Of a stretch of DNA of 64,000 nt, positions 39,950 through 50,847 are shown one piece after another. Source of the stretch: Diphasiastrum complanatum (Eukaryota > Streptophyta > Lycopodiopsida > Lycopodiales > Lycopodiaceae); the NCBI GenBank assembly GCA_029204225.1, contig CM055092.1, positions 79,814,838-79,878,837 of the forward strand, written 5' to 3'. Position 1 is the first letter of the stretch. Every line of letters starts with the position of its first letter. The position numbers and the translations under genes are program-made. The notes under the pieces are model-generated. The model had not been told where the DNA came from, did not search any database, and saw only the letters and a program-made list of their open reading frames with translations.

Positions 39950-42900
39950 TTTTGGCCACTCCATCTGACGTTGAGAGCATTATCGATGGGTCAATTGATT
40001 ATTCACTCTTCCGTATTTGCTGGCTTGTAACTATACTCAAAACGCAGTCCACTGTAGCATCAGTCTTTTTTCGTTTATTTTTCTTCATTTGTTTACTTGT
40101 ATCCTCATCATTTTTGAATTGTGCCATGATGAGCAAGTTCAACAAGGGCTATAGGATCTAGCCAATCTTGCATACATAAACCTCACAAACATATATAGGC
40201 AATGACACATAAAGACCATATGACCAAGGAGGACCAAGTCTGCACTGCAATGCACCGCTTGAACCATATTTTTTTGTCTATGGTATATAAGGGATAATTT
40301 TAACGTCGGTGCAGCAAATAAAAAAATACTCGCAAAACTCGCAAACTCTGGAACAATCCATTCATCACTTCCAAAACTAGGTAATGGAATTGGGACTATT
40401 TGTTCAAAATCTCCTTTTGTATCAAGAATGTACATTGATTCATAAAAAAAGATCCCACTATCAACTAGATCTTTTGCCGTTTTACCTCTATATTGCAGCT
40501 GTCCAATATCAGTGTGAATAATATCTAACACACCTGCTAGAGATCCACTAGGCTCTCATTCCTTTATGTTGGATGGATATAAATTTCCAAGAGAAAAATG
40601 ATCAGATTGGCAAGTTTACTAATAGATATTAATGAATGACAAAAATCAAAGTATTGTAAAATATCAATATTCATAGTTGTTTTTTTTGTGATCCTGGCGG
40701 TTGAATCCTTGCACATTTATCTCTGAATGCATATATACATGTCGGACTAGAATTTCAGAAATAGATTTACCTCTTCTTTTTCTTGGCCCTGTGCATATGG
40801 TCTTCGTCCTTGTTATAATTTCCTGCATTTCATTAGACAACTTGTTGTTTTGAATATCTTTTGCAATCCTGAGCACATCCCCGTACACCGCAAATATTTG
40901 CCAATAGAATGTCTTAGTTAATCTTGCATTCAATATAAAACGTACATGGCCAAAATCCAACATTGCATATTTATTGCAAACAACACAGCTAAAGTTCAAA
41001 CCTTGCTGCCACTTGCAATTGAGTAGGGTAATGGAGGCATAAATTCGAATTGTTCACAGCCACGCTTTGCGGAGTGGATGGCACTTGGACCTGGATCCAG
41101 TAGATTAGATCATGCATGCTCTTTGCCCTTACGACCCGACTTAGCGAATTGTTGCCTAGGGACATTGCTGGGAAGTGAGACTTTGGTATCATTCAATCTG
41201 TCTCAAGCGCAGATCCCATCTCAACCTCTATGTTATGTACCTCATCTTCAGCTGCAGGGGGGTTCAAAGTGCCTCTTGAATGCGACTTGTAAATTTCTTT
41301 CTCATCAGAAGGACATGAATTTTTTGGAAAATCAATCCACCATGGATTGTTCCCAATTTCCCATTCACTTAGACCATTTCTCTTGGAGAAATGGTAAAGG
41401 TCGCTATACATACAAGTATCCTTGTCTTCTTGTTAAGTCCAAAGCATGAAATACGAGGGCATCTTGTCCAATTTATTTAATCTGACTAGGTGTGCAACAT
41501 ACCTACAAACATATTAGTGATTCTACCACTGCATTAGATTAATCAAATATTGATATAAAGAATATAAAACTTCAATTCATGTCACCTCCAAACCACTCTT
41601 TTGGCACTGCCCCTAATCTTTGGTTGCTCCTATGCCTCCTTTGACAACTCCATATCTGGCTCAATGGTCACAAACATCTTTTTCTATATTGGAGTTTAAA
41701 ATCTGTGAAATAATCTTTGAGTGACTCAGCACCCTCGATATGCAATGGCCCTACACATTCACAAATAAATTATCAAGTTGGATTATGTTAAAATCAAAGT
41801 AAAGCATCACATTGAACTCAAACTGAGAGATTGGATTTGAATTGGTACTCACTCAATGCCAAACATTCTTGAAGCACTTTTATAGCCATATCCAGTAAGT
41901 GCTCAAGCCAAGTTTCCTTGGTTACCCATAGTCGGAAATCTTTATCAGTCTTTGGAATTCCAAACTGTCTCGATATCAAGCCCATGCACCACTTGAGCCA
42001 CTTACACTTGGCTTCATTTGAAACCGTGGAACATCGAAGATGGTGCAATTTTTCAAGACCAAGAGTAATACCCATTCCCGAATTCTCAGTGCCTGTAACT
42101 AAGTCAAACCAGTCTGGGCCAAGAGATGGATTGACAATACCAAGCATCTTACCCATTTTTGTATTCCACTTGGTGTGCATCACTGCCTCCGCCTCCTTCA
42201 AAGTCTTGTGTGCCTTGTCAAGTCCAGAATTGAAGTTTTGATGTGCTTCAGCCAAATCCCCATTTATGTCATTCTGTCATGATGAAAAATACGAGAAGTT
42301 ATTTTTCGATACACAAAACACATGAAAGAACAACACTGCAACCATTTTCAATCAAGTAACTTTTTGGAAATAGACAAGTCTAAAAGGCATACCTCGTATA
42401 GAATACGAACAAGCATAAAGCAAGTCAAAGGGTACCACATGGCATTTCCACGCTTCCACTCAATGGCCCTAAGGCTTTCCACTTCTGCCAACTCACTTTC
42501 AGAAAAGGTACTTGTAAAATATTCTATCAAACATTTACAAAGTTGACGGACTATAAAGCTGATCTCCCAATTCAGTCTTGACCACACCAATTTCGTTCAA
42601 CCTACCCAAACGAAACACAAGTAAAAACTCAAAGCTAAAAAACTCTTACATTTGTAGTCAGAATATAATATACCTCCCCTAAATGTCAGAAGGTTTCATA
42701 TACCTGTTAATACGATTCATAGATGACAATAGCGTCATGCTTGTTTGAGCGTCTGGCTGAATGAAACTAGCACGAACACAAACATGCTTACTGATATCAG
42801 ATCCAAATTTTTTATGTATAACCTCCATCCAAGCTGAAAGCCTATGATTTCCGTCCCAACAAACAAACATCCGACCAGGCATATCACTCCAATCATTGTT

Positions 42901-43578
42901 AGTTAAGAGTGACTGGTCAAATTCTGAGCTCATTTTCTCCCAAATGGCATTCCACTATTTCTTTCCATGGTCTTTCACTAGAACGGTATGCCCTGTAGAT
43001 GTGGTCATGGATAGCACAAAATCACCCTTCTCCATGATGTAACCATCCCACTTTAATACATCTTTCATTTTTAGTTGCTACCTACCCACGATTCGAATGG
43101 CTTTATGTGGCAAAATACGACACAATGGAATCAAAGGGGGAGGAGATGCATGCAAAACTTTGAAACGAGATAATGTAATAGAAAGCATATCCAAATGGAA
43201 AGACAAAGGAAACTTTCCTATCTCGTCTCCCAATCTCTTCCCTCCTTTTCGCTTTCCATCATTTGTTTCTTCCAACTCAGGTTCAGTCACCACAACGATT
43301 TCTGATGTTTCTATCTCATTTGCAACCCCCAAAAATGGCACTTGCGCTAGCTCTTCTACCAATGTTTGTGGCGGCTCTTCCACAATCACTTACAAAAAGC
43401 TAAATAGCAAAGAGCAACTTAAATAGCATATAAAGTTAATACTGTCATACGGGTTACATGTTATGCACTAGCCAACTACCTCACTTGCCTGAACCGATTC
43501 CTGCACATTGAGATTTGTAGATTGACTAGAAGCATTGTGGTCAGTCGATCCCCATTTTTTCCTTAGCCTTGGTGCCAT
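39950..43578 (-). pseudogene. Decayed multi-exon gene of unknown family with WDGNHR motif
   Basis: I do not recognise the family. Exon-like blocks on the minus strand with GT-AG edges are 43578-43485 (MAPRLRKKWGSTDHN), 43388-42704, 42601-42393 and 42273-41853, with a further start at 41750. Blocks near 40890-40664 and 40533-40310 also look coding (GPRKRRGKSISEIL; DIGQLQYRGKTAKDL), as does MAQFKNDEDTSKQMKK near 40120. The second block keeps one frame but has TAG stops at 43080-43078 and near 42960. It ends with MPGRMFVCWDGNHRLSAWME. D-G-N-H-R is reminiscent of the ParB/sulfiredoxin-like catalytic signature, but that link is only a motif resemblance. The third block needs a frameshift. The fourth is open for 140 codons (LGIVNPSLGPDWFDLVTGTE). 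Candidates are a dead member of an uncharacterised plant family or a transposon-carried gene. Confidence 0.5.
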
Positions 43579-43587
43579 GAGTATATA

Positions 43588-44208
43588 TTGTGAAAGATTT
43601 CAGATCCTTAAGATCCAATCTACTTGAATGATCTTTGGTTAGAAAGAGAAATACACTACCAATTTCACCAATGTAGAAAAATCAGCATCTACACACAATT
43701 TGAGATGCAAACACAAATACAACTTGATCAAACTTGAATGAAATGATTATGTACTATTGCTGTCCGTACAAAACCAGCAAGCTACTGTATTTCACGCGTG
43801 TGGATCCAAAAATAGCAAATATAGATCATTCTACACAGAATTGCAAGCAATCACCAAGATAGTGCACCAATGGATAGTAGAACCCAAGAGAACCATGTAT
43901 AAGCATGAAATGAGATAGAGAAGAGAGAAGATGACTCTCTCCACGAGTTACATCCTTTTATAACAGGTCCAAACCCTATTTGGCCACTTGGCTTTCCCAC
44001 CAAAATGCTAACCCTACCAATTTTGGGTCTAGATTCAATGTACCCAACTTATTCAAATTGAATCTACTCAAACTCACATTCTATCTTTCCCACACTTTCA
44101 AAAAGTGTTTATTCAAATGAAATTTAGACTAATAAACTTTGAAAAGTCAACCTCTAAGTCTAAAACAAGTTTTGGCCTCAATATGCCAAATATGGAAATA
44201 TTGCAAAA
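43588..44208 (-). mobile_element. Copia-family LTR, minus orientation, 5' end truncated
   Basis: It shares nearly its whole length with the LTRs at 51281-51900 and (inverted) 45312-45963. It ends TGTGAAAGATTTCAG at 43588 (LTR 3' end when read on minus). Its U3 start is missing: homology stops near 44208 after CAATATGCCAAATATGG. A TATAAAAGG box lies at 43962-43954 on the minus strand. No primer site adjoins it, so it is a solo or truncated LTR. Transcription from it would run into the ATG at 43578. Confidence 0.8.
43954..43962 (-). promoter_or_regulatory. LTR TATA box pointing into the WDGNHR gene
   Basis: TATAAAAGG on the minus strand sits in the position held by the same box in the other LTR copies (45587-45595 plus strand; 51624-51632 and 54294-54302 minus strand). 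It lies about 380 bases upstream of the ATG at 43578. Conservation across copies supports it as the LTR promoter; activity is inferred. Confidence 0.5.
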
Positions 44209-44209
44209 T

Positions 44210-45300
44210 TTATTTGTATTCAAGAGTTTTACCAACATAAAAAATAGTACCAAAATAGTACAAAATTTGTAGAATCAGTAGTCGACTTCTGGAGTAATAC
44301 TACCAATTGGTCTAACAACAATAAAGTAATACCAAAAAAACAGAATCGGGACGTGTGCAAACTGCAAATACGACGAATTCTAAAAAAAAAAAAAAACCAA
44401 ATGTTGTAGATTCTAAAATAAAAATGGCACACACTATAGATCTCTAATTTGGATGATTTTAGAATGAAAATGAGACATGAGATATTAAAGCACCTATTTT
44501 GGTAGTCTATATTATCAAAATTGTTTCACGATAAGTTCCAGTAGTACCAACACAAACATTCAATGCCCAAAAGTTCCTTGAAATATCAAAAAACACCAAA
44601 CAGCTAATTGCTAGTATATCGAAAACGTTCAAAAACTACCAAAACTATCAAAAGCACCAATGAACAAAAAACAGCAGTACTTTCTGCACACCATAAGAAC
44701 AAAATATTCCATGAGGTCCAAACATCAAAAAGAGAAGTTATTTGAAAATAATATAGAGTACCAAATTTTAGACAAAAATAGATCTTACACAAGTTTTCAT
44801 AAATACCAAATAGAAAATAAATAGTTGTTTATAAGCTTCTACAAGTACCAATAGTCCCAAAAGTCCAAATGAGCAAAATATCAATTGAGTAAAAAACTAC
44901 AAAACAGTTCCAAACAGCAAGAGGTGGAGTGTGTATCTACAGAACCAAAGAATAGGAGTATCAAAAATCAGTTTCAACAGTGCAAAAGATCAGCATTACC
45001 AAGAAAACTACAATAACTTATCGTGTACCAATTCTGATCCTCCTGACTATCTAGTTAGGTTCTTTTATTGTAAGTATCTCATGTTTATTTTAAAATATAC
45101 GAAATAAGTACTATTTAGATTATCGTGACCATGGTTTCAGCATAAAACTATAAAATTAGGTACTTTATCTTTATATTTATGTGTTCGCACCTCACATACA
45201 ATCCTTTGTGGTCTTTTTTGTACTATTTTAGTGTTGTTTACAAATTGGTGGAATCCAAGCTTTAGTTACTACTAAGAAGGTGTGTAGCCCTTGTTTTTTC
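44210..45300. repeat. AT-rich stretch with dispersed AGTACCAAA-type words
   Basis: ACCAAA, AGTACCAA and AATAGTACCAAA words recur many times, loosely spaced, to about 45060. The same word pattern fills 50040-50500 and 50860-51260, on the other side of the plus-strand copia element. This suggests the two parts were once one repeat-rich stretch, possibly an intron. No gene is recognised in it. Confidence 0.55.
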
Positions 45301-45311
45301 CCTGTTTAAGG

Positions 45312-45963
45312 TGTGAGAGATTTCAACTAGTTTAGACTAGTTTAATCATATTTTGGTAAATTTTCAATAAGAGGCCAAAACTCATTTCAGACTTAGAGAT
45401 AGACTTTTTGAGGTTATATTAGTTTAAAATACATTCAATAAACACTTTTTGAAAGTGTGAGAAAGTTGGTAGTCGAGTTTGAGAGAGATTCAAATTTGAA
45501 CTTTGGGTACATTGAATCTAGTCCCAAAATAGTAGGGTTTTTCATATTGGAGGGAAATCCAAGTGGCCAAATAGGGTTTGGACATCTATAAAAGGATGTA
45601 ACTCGTGTAGAGACATATCTTCTCTCTTCTATCTCTCATTTCATCATTATACATGGTTCTCTTTGGGTTCTAATACTCATTGGTGCACTCTCATGATGTT
45701 ATTTTGCAATTCTATGTGTAGAATGATCATTTATTGTTATTTTCGGTTCCAAACATGTGAAATATAGTAGGGTACTATAATTGTACAGACAGAAAACATA
45801 TTTATGTTTTGGTTCATGTTTGATCACTATCTCTTAGAGTTTGCATCTCATTTTGTATGTAGATGCTGATTTTTCTACATTGGCAAGATTGTTGGTTTGC
45901 TCCTTATTGTAGCCCAAGATCAGGGACATGGATTGGATCTTGAATTATCTGAAATCCTTCACA
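45312..45963 (+). mobile_element. 5' LTR of the plus-strand copia element
   Basis: It starts TGTGAGAGATTTCA and ends TGAAATCCTTCACA, imperfect inverted ends with the canonical TG and CA. A TATAAAAGG box lies at 45587-45595. It is followed directly by the primer-binding site. Length 652 bp. Confidence 0.9.
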
Positions 45964-45977
45964 TGGTATCAAAGCTA
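45964..45977 (+). promoter_or_regulatory. Primer-binding site, initiator tRNA-Met type
   Basis: TGGTATCAAAGC directly follows the LTR end. It differs by one base from TGGTATCAGAGC, which is complementary to the 3' end of plant initiator methionine tRNA and is used by most plant copia elements. Confidence 0.85.
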
Positions 45978-46565
45978 TTGTGTTTCAGTTTATGAAAGGA
46001 TCAGCCATCTTTAGCAAGGATTTGGAGGAGTTACCAATGCTAGAGCATGCTAGATTGATCTTTACTCAAAAATCAGCATTTTTGCATGTGTAGAATTGAT
46101 CTTTTGTAGGTCAAAACTCAATATAGGGTTATATACTTGATCAATTCCGATTTCACACTTGGTTTACTGGATTTAGATGATTTCTGGTGTATTAGGAAGG
46201 TCTCATTGGAGTTTATAAGAAGATATATCAAGTTTCTAGAAATTGCATGTAGAATTTGAGATATTCAATTTTTTGTGATTTTGTCAAAGCCCTAATTTTG
46301 ATTGGATCTCTAGTTTGTGAGGTTACTGAACTTAATTTGAATGTGTTTCAATCTTAGGAAGTGGCAAGAATCATTAGATTGAGGATAGATCATAGGTTGA
46401 TCGAGATTTCACTATTCTATGTGTTGATTTTCTAGTTATAAGTGCTAGAAGAGATTTGAGAGGTTCCATATCTTCGTGATTTATTCTTGAGTTAATTTGT
46501 TGACATTCAAGAGAGTGCTTTGTGCATTGGAACATGTTGAAAGAAGAAGATCAGGTCACTTCAGC

Positions 46566-47450
46566 ATGGCTACAAGTGGAGGCTTTATGTTGGAGAGCAA
46601 TAATAGGCTTACCTTAATCAACTATTCTACTTGGAAGGTGAGGATGGAGTCCTTATTGGAGATGAATGAGTTGATGGAGATTGTTGCAGGTGTGGAGGAG
46701 AGACCTTAAGAACCTCAAGATCAAGTGAGGTATGATAAGAGAGCTAAAAGAGCTCTACACATGATTAAGATGAATGTTACCAATGAACTTCTCAAGGAAG
46801 TTGGTAAGTGCACATCATCTTTGGAGGCTTGGGAAGCTTTGAAGAAGCTTTATGAATCAAAGTCTACATCAAGAGTGCTTACTCTTAGGAGGCAAATCTT
46901 TCAAAGTTTTCAAAATAAGGAAGAGAGTACTCATGCTTTTGTTTCAATGATGAGTTAGCATGTATTGATGAAAGCATTAAGGAGGTAGAACTTGTTCAAT
47001 TTATACTTAATGGCTTGTTGGATGATCATGCTAATCTTCTTCAAAGTTTTGCTATTAAAAAGACTTTGCCAAGTATTGTGAATTTGCAAGAGATTTTGGT
47101 GAATGAGGAGTATAGGCTTCAATCAAGAGGAGGTGGATCTACATCGACATCTTATTATGAAGAGGATGCTATGTTCATCAAAGGCAAGTTCAAGGGCAAA
47201 GGCAAAGGCAAGTGGTCTAAAGGGCAAGATCAAGGTGAGACCTCCTCTTTCGGCAAAAAGAAAGATAAGTCTAAGTCGAAATGCTTTTATTATGGAATCA
47301 AAGGGCATTTTGCAAATATATGTTTGAAGAAGCAAAGAGATGAAGGTAGCAAGAAGATCAACTTTACTACTAATGATGAGGATCTAGGTGGTGGTGATTT
47401 CCTTTTGATGTGTTCTTCAAGTCCAATATCAAGTGAAGGTGACAAAGATT
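46566..47450 (+). pseudogene. Copia Gag of the plus-strand element, broken
   Basis: ATG 46566 opens MATSGGFMLESNNRL, then NYSTWKVRMESLLEMNELME, HMIKMNVTNELLKEVGKC and LKKLYESKSTSRVLTLRRQ, the usual copia Gag (UBN2-type) core. A TAA at 46707 and a frameshift near 46950 interrupt it. The frame resumes with ILVNEEYRLQSRGGG, a Lys/Gly-rich stretch, and a knuckle reading CFYYGIKGHFANIC, in which the second cysteine is tyrosine (TGT to TAT, a G-to-A change). Compare the intact CFYCGIKGHFASEC in the minus-strand relative at 53.0 kb. Frames before and after the two shifts agree, so one ancestral open frame is likely. Confidence 0.8.
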
Positions 47451-47830
47451 CATGGTGGATTGATAGTGGATCTAGTTCACACACATGACTAGTCACAAGG
47501 ATTCTTTACTTCTTTGGTCACTTATGATGGAGCCAAGAAAGCAATTCACATGGCCAATGGTGGTGAGTGTGTAATTGAAGGTATTGGTTCAATTCCTATT
47601 TGTCTCTCTACTAATAGGAAAGCAAGACTTGATGGTGTTCTTTACATTCCGTCACTTTCAAAGAATTTGCTAAGTGTTGGTCAAATGATAGAGAAAGGAT
47701 ACATGGTAAAGTTTTGGTGGTGATGCTTTTTCATTACAAAGGAAGAAATCTTGGTTGCTAGGGGCAATAGACAAGGTAGACTTTTCAAGCTTGATGCTTT
47801 TGTTATGGCTAACAAAAAGGATGGAATGTA
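47451..47830 (+). pseudogene. Copia protease and pre-integrase linker
   Basis: SWWIDSGSSSHT holds the catalytic D-S-G. A frameshift follows, then TYDGAKKAIHMANGGECVI, ARLDGVLYIPSLSKNLLSVG and IEKGYMVKFWW, all standard for the copia protease region. After a TGA at 47721 the same frame gives ILVARGNRQGRLFKLDAFVM and a TAA near 47829. In intact copia elements the RLFKLDA-type linker leads into the integrase zinc-binding motif; here it does not. Confidence 0.8.
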
Positions 47831-49867
47831 AAAGGAGATTGGTCTCAACTTTCCAAAGTTACCTTTTAGCATCAATAAGATTGGTGGATCTTATGCAAAG
47901 TCTAAAAAGCTTCCTTATGCTAGATCTAGGTCAAGATCTAGTATGCTTCTTGGAGATGTTCATCTTTGTGCTAACTTGGCTAGTCTTGAGGATAATGATG
48001 GAGTTTCAATGGTTCTTCATGGAAAGTGCAAGCATGCAAAAGGTAAGGAAATAGCTAACTTCATCAATGGAGGTGAAGGTTCTTCCTTGGAAAAGAATGT
48101 TGCTAATGATTTCTTTGATCATATAGAAAAGGATTTTGCTAGGTGCATTCATGAAGGAGGTGGTTATTCTACATTCTTTTGTGATGAGTCCAAGGAAGTC
48201 ATTTTTGCAGCAATTGGAGTCACATGTCTTCATAAAGAGAGTAGATAAAATGGTTCTATCAAGAGACTTGGTGAGGGAGATAGTCACATGTCAAGAAGAA
48301 GAGAAGTATGTGAAGAGTTCAAAGTAGGATGTACTTTGAAAGATTTAATTGAGAATGATAGTGAGGAAGAATTATTATCATATGAGTCATTACCTAAAAC
48401 ATTTAGTAGAAGTTCTTGTTTGAAAGAAGAGAGTACTTCAATCATTCTTATGTTGAAGGTACTAATCATTTTTTTCATGGCTTCTAATGTTTTTGAGATT
48501 TCTACTTCTTATGATGCAATCATTAAGAGGGAGTCTTATGAAGGAAAGATCAATGGAAGATTGGTTCTTGGGAAGATCCAAGTCATGGATCTCACATCTC
48601 TTCATCAACTCAAAGGATTCTATGATTATGAATTGATCACTCATGATCGAGATGGCAAAATGTTGGTTGGAGAAGACTACATGGAGCAAATCGAGATGCA
48701 ATTTCTTCAAGGCAGGGGAGATCTCATTGGTGAGCTTATTGAGGTTTGTTATGAACTCAAGAAGGCTGAATTTATTAGGTTTGATACTCATCTTCACCTA
48801 CTCTACTTCATGTTGGATGGAAAGTTTGGAATCTATCTTTTGATTTATGATGGTGACATTGGTGGCATTTTATTAACTAACCTTTGTGAAAGTTCGAGAT
48901 CAAGCATTGATGAGATCTTGTTGGATCTACATCATATGTTTGAGAGGGATTATTTCCAGAGGTTCAAGTATGAAGATATTCATATCTTTGATATCTTTGA
49001 TGATCAAGAGAAAGGTAAGAAAGTGGAAGCGACTCACTTTGCTTTACTCACATGTTTTGGAGAATCTTCTTGTGTAGATGATGCTATGCAAGTGGATATT
49101 GGTTCTCATGGTTTTCATACTGGAAAAGAAAGTAATGGATCTAGAAAACAAAGTTTGTTCAATGACTTTGATGGTCAAGTTGATGATCAAGAGGTTGGTC
49201 TCAAAGGTCTTCAACAAACAAAAGGAAAGGTGGCAATTTGGAGCTAGTCAAGAGCATCAAAGGAAGGTTATTTGGCAAAGATGTTTTGGATGTGTTTTTT
49301 AAGCTTGATGAAGACTCAAGTAAGGTCAAATGAGCAGCAAGAAAGTGTTGTTCAAGTTTACTTTACTTGTTCTATCTCATGTTTGAGCTATTTCATGTGG
49401 ATATGTGCAAATTGTCAAGATATGGACAAACTAGCGACATCGTCTTGCAATATCTTATTGTTGGAGTTGTACTAGCATTATTGGCTGGTTTTGCTGATGG
49501 AAATGAAGCTATTGGAGGTTCATTATGTCACTCATTCATGGCCAAGTCATCAAGTATTGATGATATCTTGTGGCAAGATGGCGGTGGAGGCTCATTCATT
49601 GAGTTTTACGTTGGAGACATATCAAGAAAGGACAAAGTTGGAGGAGACAAGCAAGCAAATGGTCATCACTCACATTTATTGTTTGGTTGCTGTAATTTTG
49701 AAGAGAGTTCAAAGTTTGAAACATGGAGGAATCATTTCATTCACATTCTATTTGGTTCTTCATGTTCTAGTTATATCTTGATGTGTAAAATTGATGTAAG
49801 AAATAGTGAAGCATCCAATTTGGACACATTTTCTATATCAATTATGAAAGATACTTTAGAACCTTAG
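47831..49867 (+). CDS. Unrecognised module X fused in frame after copia protease
   Basis: I recognise no family. From the protease the same reading frame continues through 47943-48245, one TAA at 48246, then 48288-49247 (319 codons, open). A shift to another frame near 49225 gives LVKSIKGRLFGKDVLDVFF and, after a TGA, an open stretch to 49867. Features seen: acidic NDSEEELLSYESL; SSIDEIL near 48905 echoed by SSIDDIL near 49550; hydrophobic MLKVLIIFFMASNVF and LIVGVVLALLAGFAD, possible membrane segments; and His/Asp-containing FDTHLHLLYFMLDGKFGIY. There are no polymerase or integrase motifs. Env-like genes of Sireviruses lie after RNase H, so the position does not fit that. The low stop density over about 680 codons argues for past coding constraint. 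Confidence 0.5.
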
Positions 49868-49947
49868 AAAGGAGATCTATACTTCGGATGAAGATCATTC
49901 TAAAGTTGGATCAAAGTTCTATTGTCAAAACTATGCCAAAACTAGTT

Positions 49948-49981
49948 GAAGAGGGAGTGTGAGAGATTTCAACTAGTTTAG
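49948..49981 (+). mobile_element. Polypurine tract and 24 bp stub of the 3' LTR
   Basis: GAAGAGGGAG is followed by TGTGAGAGATTTCAACTAG and TTTAG, identical to the start of the 5' LTR. Similarity ends abruptly at 49981, so the rest of the 3' LTR was deleted or replaced. Confidence 0.85.
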
Positions 49982-50508
49982 TCTTTCCATTGAATTTTCG
50001 TATATCCCAAACATGGGAGTGAAAGACACACAAATTGTGAACTAATAAACACACATGTTCAACTCAGTAGTGTTGAAAAAAGTAGTGCCAAAAGTATCAA
50101 AATGGGATTCATGCAGACATACAATACTACCAAATTTGATGCAAAATAGTTTCAAATATGTCAGATCTGAGCTCTCAAAATAAGGAAAGAACCAAAAGTC
50201 CCAATATGTACCTTCAATATGTTCTGCCATAGTACCCAAGAGCTGACATGATTGATGTGTAAATAAAGATCGATAGTTTCTACTGATTGGTTAAGACCTC
50301 TAAAACCAATTATTGCTAAAGTAGGGCCAATCAGTTTAAAACTAAAAACTATCTATCATACCAAAATTGAAGAATAGAAAACCAAAGCTGGTACTCTGCA
50401 ACATGAAAAGACTCAGAAAAGTGTAGATCCAGGGTTCTTCAGAGTAACAAATACCGTTGTTGGGATACTCCAAGAGTACCAAAGCAATCAGCACCAAAAG
50501 AAACTTAC
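49982..50508. other. AT-rich stretch, likely intronic relative to the RING-like exon
   Basis: It contains ACCAAA and AGTACCAAA words like 44210-45060 and no gene of its own. The strong donor-like GTAAGT of the next feature opens into this stretch on the minus strand. Confidence 0.4.
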
Positions 50509-50847
50509 TCTTTTCAAGCCCCTTGAAAGCCCAAGCCCTGGCCTCATCGGTGATCTTTTCGCTGCACCCTGGTTTCACACAAAAGTCTTTGGTGCTTATG
50601 GTCACAACAAAACATAATGGATGGTAAGAATGCCCGCAGGCAAACATAAATGATTCGAGAAGAAAGGTGGAGTCCAAAGACTCATCGCATGCAATGCAAA
50701 ACCCAAGGGGTCTGCCCCGCCCACCACGTGGGGTCTCGAAAACAAAGTGAAACTGTGCCTCTGGCTAATCCTCTCTTGCATGAGGTTCACAAAATCAGTG
50801 TGCCCTTGAGCATCCTTCCATTCTGACTCCAGCTTTTCGTATTCACT
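50509..50847 (-). pseudogene. Exon with RING-like zinc-binding module, unknown gene, one frameshift
   Basis: An acceptor TTTCAG and a donor GTAAGT bound 339 bases on the minus strand. The first part reads SEYEKLESEWKDAQGHTDF, then NLMQERISQRHSFTLFSRP and GGADPLG. After a one-base shift it continues CIACDESLDSTFLLESFMF, ACGHSYHPLCFV, and FCVKPGCSEKITDEARAWAF. The cysteine/histidine order C-x2-C, C-x-H-x2-H-x2-C and C-x4-C fits a RING-like cross-brace, usually ubiquitin-ligase related, but a transposon-encoded zinc finger is also possible. The frameshift suggests it is dead. It may belong with the WDGNHR locus downstream on the same strand, or to a separate copy of that family. Confidence 0.45.

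Larger units (their letters stand above)
45312..49981 (+). mobile_element. Copia-type LTR element with unknown module in place of integrase and polymerase
   Basis: Order: 5' LTR 45312-45963; primer-binding site 45964; leader; gag from ATG 46566; zinc knuckle; protease near 47450-47720; then about 2 kb of unrecognised coding-like sequence to 49867; polypurine tract GAAGAGGGAG 49948-49957; and 24 bases identical to the LTR start (49958-49981), after which the 3' LTR is lost. I see no integrase H-H-C-C or D-D-E block, no reverse-transcriptase YVDD block and no RNase H. It is therefore non-autonomous, and now also broken by stops and frameshifts. The same family provides the LTRs at 39.3, 43.6, 51.3, 54.2, 55.2 and 60.6 kb. 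Confidence 0.85.

Noticed and set aside
43579-43588. Primer-binding site beside the LTR at 43588
   Set aside because: The adjoining minus-strand bases ATATATACTC do not match TGGTATCAGAGC, so this is not the start of an intact element.
47831-49867. Module X as a Sirevirus-type envelope-like gene
   Set aside because: Such genes lie downstream of RNase H in elements with full pol. Here X directly follows protease and pol is absent.
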